From Armillaria gallica (taxonomy: Eukaryota; Basidiomycota; Agaricomycetes; Agaricales; Physalacriaceae), in assembly GCA_037576215.1 (NCBI GenBank), contig JBANDB010000014.1, positions 2,108,001-2,172,000 on the forward strand: a DNA stretch of 64,000 nt, given 5' to 3'. Shown one piece after another: positions 56,640-64,000 of the stretch (within the stretch, counting starts at the first letter, position 1; the number at the start of each line of letters is the position of its first letter). The notes under the pieces are model-generated. The model made no database searches and was not told where the DNA came from. It was given only the letters and a program-made list of their open reading frames with translations. A program made the translations under genes and the position numbers.

Positions 56640-58433
56640 ACATTAAGTATTTACTTGTTCAAAAATAATGACTACTTGCTGAGTCGCAACATTATTTAAG
56701 AATTATATTTTATATCTGTATCTCACGTCCTGTCAGAATAAATCACAAATTAGGTGTTACACCTCCCATACTTATTCCGCCGAGTACGGATTCGTAGACG
56801 AACTTATCAGCGAAAAACGGACAACGGTAAGGTGACCGGATTGACCGGTCTGATGTCAGTCTTTCTCAAAGGTCTTACTGGCTGAGTATTACCCAATATT
56901 ATGCCGCGCTTCCGTTGAACCGAACATAACGATTGCGCTATATTAATAGCAGAAGATATCGAGTGGTTTGAAAGCCGCGGTCTTATGTGTGGAATATTGA
57001 TGAGCCTGTGGCTGTGCGAGCTAGCGCGATGTCCAGTGAGCCCGAGTTTTGCTGAGTAAAGGATTCCTAAGAGAAAGAAAGTACTAGAAGATACAGAATG
57101 GTATTTAAATAGCCAGATTTTGTAGTTTACTGTACTCGTTTGCCTCTCAAGCAAATATGGATTACCTTTCCTAACTCGCTGGGCAAACATGCCTGATCAC
57201 ACGGTGCGCGTGTTATCCAACATTATGCGGTCCTGAGGGTTTGAGCGACAGTGCATTTCATTATCTCCGAGGTTTCTCCGTGTAAACGTCATCTTGACTC
57301 GGCAATTCTCGGCAAGTATATTTGCCCATCTGCCTTCCACTTTCTCTGCTTTTGTCCGTCTTTCATGTCTTCTGCAAATTTTGGATCACGTCGCTATTGG
57401 GTGGGCTACACTGTGTAACCAAATATATTGCTACTAATCCATAACCAACTCTACACTTCAATGGGCTGTTGACTGTTGTTTCGAAGCTGTTTCTCTTTCG
57501 GTTTCAAGATGGATCTTCTCCTACCTTCTATGGACCTTCTCCTGTGCTTTCCCCTTTGGACTCTTGTTGTGAAATAAAAATCAATGTCTTTTCTCCTTGG
57601 TAGAGCCTCCATCTATGAGTGTCATTTTTGAGCTTTAACTTCATCTTAAGATGTTCGCTCTTCATGGACATTGCGATAGTTGTCAGCTGAATTTCCGCAA
57701 TGTTGCTGGGTCTGGAAATTCGAGATTTGGTAACTTTAAAACTATAGATGCTGTATGTCAGATGAATGCGAGCATTTAGCCAGCACTCTTCTTCGTCAAC
57801 GCTGCTGGCAACGAATCTCGTGTCTTCCGCATGCATCGAATTCCTCTACATGCTAGTCTCTCCTAGACAGACGACGATATACCTTTTTTGACAGATGAGG
57901 ACGGTATATGTAGTCTGTTGCCTAACTCGGCCAACTACCGCGCGACTGACCTTATTATATAATCATCACTCGACGCGTCGATTCTGACCGCGTCGTAGAG
58001 CATATCCGACATCTCTCAATACATAAAAACGTTACGAAGATGAAATACAACATAATAATTCATCTAAGAACAGTCAAATTTCTCTGAAGATACGGTTCAC
58101 ACCAAATCAACACCAAATCTGATTGTTGATGACTGAATTAGCACTGAGGTTGAAAATAGGGTGAAGGGAACGTCTTATCAGGGAGAAAAAACTCAGGTAA
58201 AGCAAACATGCTTCATTAAGATTTTTGGTCGGCAAAATGGCAGCTGGAAGTGGCGATGGCATGGCAAGACCGGCAGCCAGATTATGTAAAATTACATAAT
58301 AGACCCACTTGCGCGGTTCTTGGGGCGCGACAACTACTAGACTATCTACATGCGGCTTCTGCAAGAATTCTCTTCAGGTGCGTGCTCGACGCTCGGTCTT
58401 TCTTTCGCCCCGTAGTCGCATTGACCCTCAGGA
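56640..58433. other. Gene-free stretch of about 1.8 kb
   Basis: AT-rich sequence. The longest frame is minus strand 56807-57190, with VQRKRGIILGNTQPVRP, which weakly resembles the frame at 49867-50154 (VQQRRRGILLGRGVP). This suggests two relics of one repeated gene. Other frames (57528-57836, 58107-58364) have no features I can use. Confidence 0.4.
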
Positions 58434-59068
58434 TTAGCGGTTTTTCAAGTACCCAATGATCTTATGAACTGGCGCTTCCACTAATGGACCGCTGTCGAGC
58501 TCGGCGACGATTTCAGGTTCTGTTCCTCCAAGAGTAAGGCTCAATACCCCAACCCCGGTCCTTACGCGACACAGGTGTTTGGACTCGGCAGGCCGCATGT
58601 CGGAGAGGGAAAAGGTCACGCATCATTCCCGCAAAACTTTGACTGTGTCCAGGTTTCAAATATTGCTAACGATAATTACACCAGGTTGCCCGTCCTGCCG
58701 TAATCCTCACACGGCCATTATCATCCTCTTCATAAACTAGCAGAATTGGTAGAAATCTGCCGGTTTTCATGTCGTCTCCGGGACATTTTATCTCTGTGAA
58801 GAGGCAACACGCTGGTTTTTCCCCCTCAAGCAGAGATTCAAATTTTGTTTTCAAAACATCCAAAACATAGACCCCCGGGCATCGTGTTAAATTGCCTGCA
58901 GTGTGGGCTGAGATAAGTATTTCGTCTCTCTGATGTGATATTATCTGAAATTGAGATAGGCTTGGCGTAGAACGGTGAGACGAAATGCTGAAGGTGTCGG
59001 TATGTTAACAACGCACTGTCGTAGAATATCATTGATTGTATAATAAAGGTCTTACGAGCAACACGCAA
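58434..59068 (-). CDS. Unrecognised possible multi-exon gene
   Basis: The central part, about 58,935 to 58,675, reads as one good protein stretch: ISHQRDEILISAHTAGNLTR, CPGVYVLDVLKTKFESLLEG, CCLFTEIKCPGDDMKTGRFL, PILLVYEEDDNGRVRITAGR. An upstream frame with CVVNIPTPSAFRLTVLRQAY could be a preceding exon. A downstream frame ends VEAPVHKIIGYLKNR. The mix of beta-strand-like and charged segments looks like coding sequence rather than chance, but I know no family for it and have not fixed the splice sites. Confidence 0.4.
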
Positions 59069-60930
59069 AAGGATACAAATCGTGATAAAGACCGGGATCG
59101 ACTTTGTCTTAGTAACCTCCCACTTTCAAGTTTTATTCAGGAAAACGGGCGAAAAAGGGCAGAGTCATACAATGTCAAGAAGGCAGGCCATTGGATGGTC
59201 AAACTGCAGTAGCACGCTGCTGATGATAATAGGTGCGAACCACTATCGTCCCAGATACTGAAGGCTCCTGCAGTATCGTTGAATTTGGTACCAAGTCGAC
59301 GTGATCACCAGTAGAGAGATGGTCATCTGCACTTCCAATCATCACCAAGTCCCGATAAATGAATTTCTTCATCGTGAATGAAATCTGAATCCCAGTGGGC
59401 CTATTTCATAGCCCTCCTCACTCTGCGTCAATGTGCACAGAGGCCACTTGTCATCGTGCTAGTTCAGCTCGTCGTTCGGCTGTACGACATGCTTTAGTAG
59501 AGCAAGTCATCCAGTATTACCCTGAAGGGGTCCGCGTGCTGCAGACCCCGTATTCTACGCTGACGTTGACTTTTCTGTGAGTTTGATACACGTCTAGTCA
59601 GGATCAATGGAACAGTTCAATGGGATCGTTAACGACGTCAAAAGCGCTGTTCTTATTATGACAGCACCCATAGAAGGGATGGCAGGATTGACGCTCTTTC
59701 GGACGTGGGTCTCTGGAGACCTAGAGTGCCACAGTGAGGAGGCCATCATTCCAGCGACAGCGGTCTCTAACAACATTCTCAACTGTTGATGGGAGGCGGT
59801 ACAATAACCGCGTGGAACTAATGGTCAGTAGAGAAAACATCTGCTGGTTTCAGTCATTCTCAGTGACTCCTTCGATAGACCCTGGCACGCATACACGAGC
59901 AATCGGTGAGTTCAACGACCGGAACGGGCTCAATACTCAATCAACTGTATTGTTTCCATGTCTCCCCTTTGGTCGCCCTGCCGTCATACGTCACATAGGT
60001 ATGGAAAGATGGACCTGGCAGCGAGCGGCTTCAAACACAAGCCCATGCCGATTACTACCTCGCGAAGGTCCGCAAGAGTGCGGCGTGTCAGGCGAAGGTC
60101 GTCCTTGAATACACGTCAGGGACAGTCAAGTGACGAGCCAGACTGGATCGCTCTGGCATAATTCTAAGAGGAATGGCGGAGAGAAAGCGAAAACAGGACT
60201 GATCAAAACACTGGCCGGAGGGTAAGGGTTGTGTGCGCATTTTTGTCGACTGAAGAAGCTGACGTTCTCTCATAGATAAGGAGTGACGTAGCGCACATGA
60301 GTGCTGCATAACTGCGGCCCCTTTGAGAGTACAATCAACCGCGAGCCAGTGTACGCTGTGCATTTCGGTGCTACGGGTCGTACCTGGCATCTAGTGTATT
60401 CCATGATTCCGAAGTCATGTTGAGCGCCTTGTCGTCACCCAATGTCGAGGCCTTATCTGAGGAGCGGCGGAGGATGCCCGAAAGTGCCGAAGGTCTATTT
60501 CGCTGCCAAGTGGATGGTGCATATCACAGCTTAGCGACTTAGGCTGGTGTCCGTGTGGATATTGAGTGGTGAAATGTCGAATTGCAGAAAAGGGATGTGA
60601 TGTAATGTGGTTCAAACGATACCGGGACCTTATTTGAAGGGTGAGATTGATGTTCTTATTTAACCTGGATGAAGCTCACGACGCTTTGGAAATTGCGACC
60701 TTGTTCTCTCCTCGACGTTCCGTCTACATTCATGACCATACCTCCGTCCCCCACAGGACTCGGATATGCCACGCTCCGCCTCCGCTTCATTTCGCACGTC
60801 GGGTTTGTTGATCTTGAGCATGCTTTCGTTCGACCTCAGGCCTGTTTGTTTCATCTACCAACTTGTCGCGACGGAGGCAGGATTCGTCACTCGCAAAAAG
60901 AGTAGTGGATTAAAAACAGTGATCATTGTC
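59069..60930. other. Stretch of about 1.9 kb without a secure gene
   Basis: Plus-strand open frames at 59607-59789 and 59734-60108 overlap in different phases and may be pieces of one decayed gene (EQFNGIVNDVKSAVLIM, LTLFRTWVSGDLECHSEEAI). I cannot assign them. Confidence 0.35.
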
Positions 60931-61870
60931 CGATCGGTGGCAGGTGCATGGTCCGGTCCTCCGGTCTTGCTCTGTTTAGTGCTACCACTTGCAAAACGCC
61001 TGTTTCAGAACTCCAGGCCCCGCGTACCGCAACGACCAAGGAAGGGGTACTATCACGGCAGCTCCTCGTTTCTTCACATATCTCAGAACACGTCCATTCT
61101 TCATCCTGCGACGGCTGCGAGCTACGCTGGATATTGTTGTGGGAGTGGCTGTTCGCTCGACGTATATCCCAAAACCAAAGGGAGGCAGGATATCGGGGAC
61201 AATACCCTCGCCTCTAGTCGCTGCATCGACTTCATATACCTCTGGCTGTGTTCAGTCTCGACTGCCGTCTCTCAGCTTTGCTCCACTTATTTCTGCGCTT
61301 CGGCTAGCCTTTACAATCTATTGCATACATTCACTGGTATCCCGCTTTGAATATACGATATCCAATCGAGTGAGTACAGTTTATCACCAGCCTTCTTGTC
61401 TGACCGTCAACGCTTGACCTCTAGGGCAAGATAATCTCTTTCGATGCGACGATTCTGGGCATGCCAAATATCGTTGTATTTGCAGAGATGTTGATCCTGC
61501 AAGTCATTCCGGTTTGTTGGCCCTTCTTATCCGTGGAGACGGTCAGGTTGCCATGGAGTTGAACGAGATATTGATATTCGATTCAGCATATCCCTTGGCA
61601 AGCACTCTAATCTTAGCATCAAGTCTCTAAGCACGTGCGGCGGGCAGAACACAGAACAATGCCTCGCTATTGGCCGCCGTCTCTACGCTTGCTATGTTAC
61701 CGCCTTCAACTCATTTCGGACTTTCAGGGTGTACATAGGTTACGGTGTGCTCCTTCTAAGGAGCTCTCCAAAGCCATGAACTTGGGGCTGAATATTGTCC
61801 AGACTCCAGTGCAGGAGAGTCGACAGTGGTGGAAGGGGTGTAGATGCATGTAACGTTTGACGCGTCGACA

Positions 61871-62790
61871 CTTGATTCACCGAAGGTATACGTCGAATTT
61901 GATTTACTCGCAAACCAACTACGTAACAACCTTTTGGACGCCCTGACGAGGGAGCAGCATGGAGCAGAGGGTGTGAGTGTTGCTCGAGACTGGTAAGATG
62001 GACGAGAAACAGGTGTCGGTTTGCGTCTTCGTTCTCCCTTTACTGTCCTTTCCTGTATGGAAGCAACGACGGAGGACCCCTTACGCTTACAAATACTTCC
62101 AGCATATGCAACGAGGGGTGCTTTAGGCCTTATGTTGCCTAAATCCCGCAACATTTAGCCCCGCAGAAAGCAAAAATTTGCTACTTTTGAGCCTTATTTG
62201 ATTCCTCCGTAAGCAACAACCCCCTCCTTATGCCTTACGAAGGTTCAAAATAGGCAACGCAACCGACCCCCCCTTACGCCTTACGTTGCTTCCATACAGG
62301 AAAGGACAGTATGCTCACGCGTTGATTGTGAAGATGGTACCCAAAGATGTTCGGCCGCTACTGTCTGCGCTCGCGGCGGATTTTTTTTGTGAGCACCCAG
62401 GAGTTATTCAGATGCGCGGAGCACACTCCTTTGAGGCCTTTTTATCTTTGGTACATATAATCTTCTGCCTTCCTTTCTTCTGTGTCTTCTATGCTCAACG
62501 TCCCTCTAGGCACGTCGACCTTGTCAAAGCTAAGTCAATTATACAAGACCCTATATAAAATCCGCACGCGACGTCAAGTAGAGAAGGAGTCGTCTATGTT
62601 GCAGGCCGTGTTGGAGAAGCGAGAATGTAGCCACATCCCATTGGACGAGAGTCCTGATGGGTCTCGACAAGACCATCATCAAGAAGTAGGAGCAGAAGAA
62701 GAGAACTTGGCTATTTTCAACATGGTTTCCGAGGAGAGCGTGTTCATTCTTCTTATCGTCCCTGTTGTTGCACAAGGAATGGATGATTAA
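61871..62790 (+). pseudogene. RPC82 3'-part pseudogene
   Basis: Matches RPC82 from YVEFDLIANRLRRNVL (here YVEFDLLANQLRNNLL) through PKDVRPLLSALAAD to the C-terminal VAQGMDD. A deletion after GAEGV removes the segment RIVRLLL and shifts the frame. The DSLV position reads DFFCEH. A later segment has an out-of-frame change (PDGSRQDHHQEV for LTSLDKDIIKEWE). The inserted element at 62,043-62,309 lies in what was an intron. No start of translation exists. It is clearly non-functional as RPC82. Confidence 0.85.
62043..62309. mobile_element. 267-bp MITE with 25-bp terminal inverted repeats and TA target duplication
   Basis: The ends are perfect inverted repeats of 25 bp. The left one is 62043-62067, beginning CTGTCCTTTCCTGTATGG. 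The right one is 62285-62309, ending CATACAGGAAAGGACAG. TA flanks both sides (62041-62042 and 62310-62311). The intact RPC82 gene has a single TA at the equivalent intron site (CTTATGCTCATGCGTTG at about 47,464), so the empty site is visible in the same window. The inside has no coding capacity and repeats words such as TTACGCCTTACG and GCAAC. TA duplication fits non-autonomous members of the Tc1/mariner superfamily. PIF/Harbinger would give three bases and hAT eight. Confidence 0.9.
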
Positions 62791-63372
62791 GATACTTATG
62801 TATCGTCATGCGGTCGATTTGGATTTGGTGCCATCAAACAAGGCGCCACCGTTGGGCGGAAAGACTGTGCTCCGATGTGCGTCTCGGAAGGTCAGTCAAA
62901 GACTAAAGGTGTATAGCCGTGGCGACGTGTCGGCAACTGTGACTTCATTCCTGTTCAGGTTGGGTGTTTCCTTACACTCAAACTACTAGGGTGGCCGTTA
63001 CCTGGCTCATTAAAAAAGGTATTATGATCAGTCAACAGTCCCACAGCCTGGAGTCTTCTGCGATCTCCATTATCGATCTTCCTCCCCAATAGAACCTTGT
63101 GAAGTGGTGCAGATGTGCCCTCTGAGTGTCTTGGGTCATAAGTACCTTTTCCGTTTATCTATATCACCTGCCGTAAATGTTTCGTCTGTCGCATCAGGTA
63201 TCACTCGTAAACGGAAAGCCCTGCAGATAATAAGCAAAAGCGGTGCGTTATAGTAAAATATACTACGTGAAGGAAAAGTACGATATCAAAAGGTAAAAAG
63301 ATCATACAGTAAAATGTATTTGGCAGTAATTGGCAGCTGATCAGAGTGTGCTCAAACTTCGGTGGCCGAGAC

Positions 63373-64000
63373 TCAGCGCCGTGGAACGTAGTACCTGAAA
63401 AGAAATTCACGGTGATCGGAGCTCTGAGTCGTCTGAGTCGACTGGCTAGTGGACGGAGACGATATGTCTATCTGTGAGAGTGTAATCTTCGTCGCATCGT
63501 CAGGCAGGCAGAATGTGCCATATCCGGGGGTAGACTGAATGTAAGGAGCGTCATTTGCACCGAAATCTGTGCCGTCACTTCGAACTCTGATGCCGTCCAA
63601 AACATAGAATGGATCCTGCAAACGATGCGAGTTCAGGGCGGGTCTATGGTCAGCAAGGTGTACTGAACATGTACATCGTTGCGTCAATGGCGTCTATAGT
63701 ATAGTATGATCATAAGGAACCCGTGGTCTCGTAGACAGTAGACAGTGGTGGACGCACCTTTTGAACGTAGGCGGCACAGTGGGTCGCTACATTATAACAG
63801 ACGGTTGTTGAAACATAGTCGACATGAGAGTGGATGCCATGTCCGCATGCCGCGCAGATGAACTGAGAGACTATGAACACAGATTATAAGTTGGGGTGCT
63901 ACTTGAGCTCACCTGATTTGACAAGGGTAACGTCGGTTCAATAAACCATACACACTGACATTCTGAAGCATAGTCAGTGGCGTGGATACATTGACCTCGG
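63373..64000 (-). CDS. Cys/His-rich protein, copy C (5' end outside window)
   Basis: Exon 3 (63693-63373) reads TPLTQRCTCSVHLADHRPAL and ends FLFRYYVPRR. Exon 2 is FICAACGHGIHSHVDYVSTT then VCYNVATHCAAYVQK. The part of exon 1 inside the window reads RGQCIHATDYASECQCVWFI then EPTLPLSNQ. By comparison with copy A the start codon should lie about 30 bp beyond the right edge. All motif Cys and His are kept except one His replaced by Tyr (VCYN). Exon 3 is 321 nt, 15 less than copy A, again a multiple of three. No stop interrupts the frame. Confidence 0.65.

Larger units (their letters stand above)
60940..64000. repeat. Third copy of the RPC82/Cys-His-rich segmental duplication (runs off the edge)
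   Basis: Left flank 60,940-61,870 matches copy 2. Then 61,871-62,790 matches the RPC82 3' part, and 62,800-63,370 matches the region after RPC82 (ACAGCCTGGAGTCTTCTGCG at 63,045 like 48,178). The Cys/His-rich gene follows to the window edge. Similarity is visibly high but with many substitutions and small gaps, so the duplication is not recent. Confidence 0.75.

Noticed and set aside
62286..62558. Open frame joining the MITE end to RPC82 sequence as a new gene
   Set aside because: It begins inside the terminal repeat of the inserted element and runs through pseudogene exon and intron sequence.

Overview
The window is nuclear DNA of a filamentous fungus, most likely a mushroom-forming basidiomycete (Agaricomycetes). 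Genes lie on both strands, often in head-to-head pairs, and are cut by many short introns of about 45-70 nt with GT/AG ends, some flanking exons of only 7, 15 or 19 nt. The protein families are eukaryotic and fungal. There are no bacterial operons and no CRISPR array, and I saw no convincing tRNA or rRNA.

From 1 to about 47.97 kb the window is an ordinary housekeeping region. In order it holds: the 3' part of a transcription factor; a small zinc-ribbon protein; a long-chain acyl-CoA synthetase; a Dal5-type MFS permease; proteasome alpha4 (PRE6); a family C78 peptidase; the TFIIH subunit TFB3/MAT1, with two apparent single-base frame breaks; a WD40 protein; an NAD(P)-binding epimerase-like protein; an arrestin-like protein; 3-hydroxyisobutyrate dehydrogenase; the polyadenylation factor PFS2; a Sec7 ARF-GEF of the GEA/GBF1 type; a small kinase-like gene that looks broken; a 5'-nucleotidase-type metallophosphatase; a small glycine-rich membrane protein; a very acidic unknown protein; and the RNA polymerase III subunit RPC82/RPC3. 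Shared divergent promoter regions lie between TFB3 and the WD40 gene, PFS2 and the ARF-GEF, the kinase and the metallophosphatase, PRE6 and the C78 peptidase, and the membrane protein and the acidic protein. Gaps of 0.7 to 3 kb without supportable genes separate some of these.

From about 48 kb to the right edge the character changes to a duplicated, gene-poor region. A unit made of RPC82 plus a downstream Cys/His-rich gene occurs three times. The first copy (45.8-49.2 kb) has an intact RPC82. The second (about 52.4-54.65 kb) keeps only a scrap of RPC82. The third (about 60.9 kb to the edge) keeps the 3' part as a pseudogene, into which a 267-bp element with perfect 25-bp terminal inverted repeats and a TA duplication has inserted. 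The Cys/His-rich gene stays open in all three copies, with length differences that are multiples of three, while the RPC82 copies decay. Around the second unit lie two inverted copies of a repeat element carrying a minisatellite of about 95 bp period. The most interesting material in the window is this duplicated region and its retained Cys/His-rich gene family.
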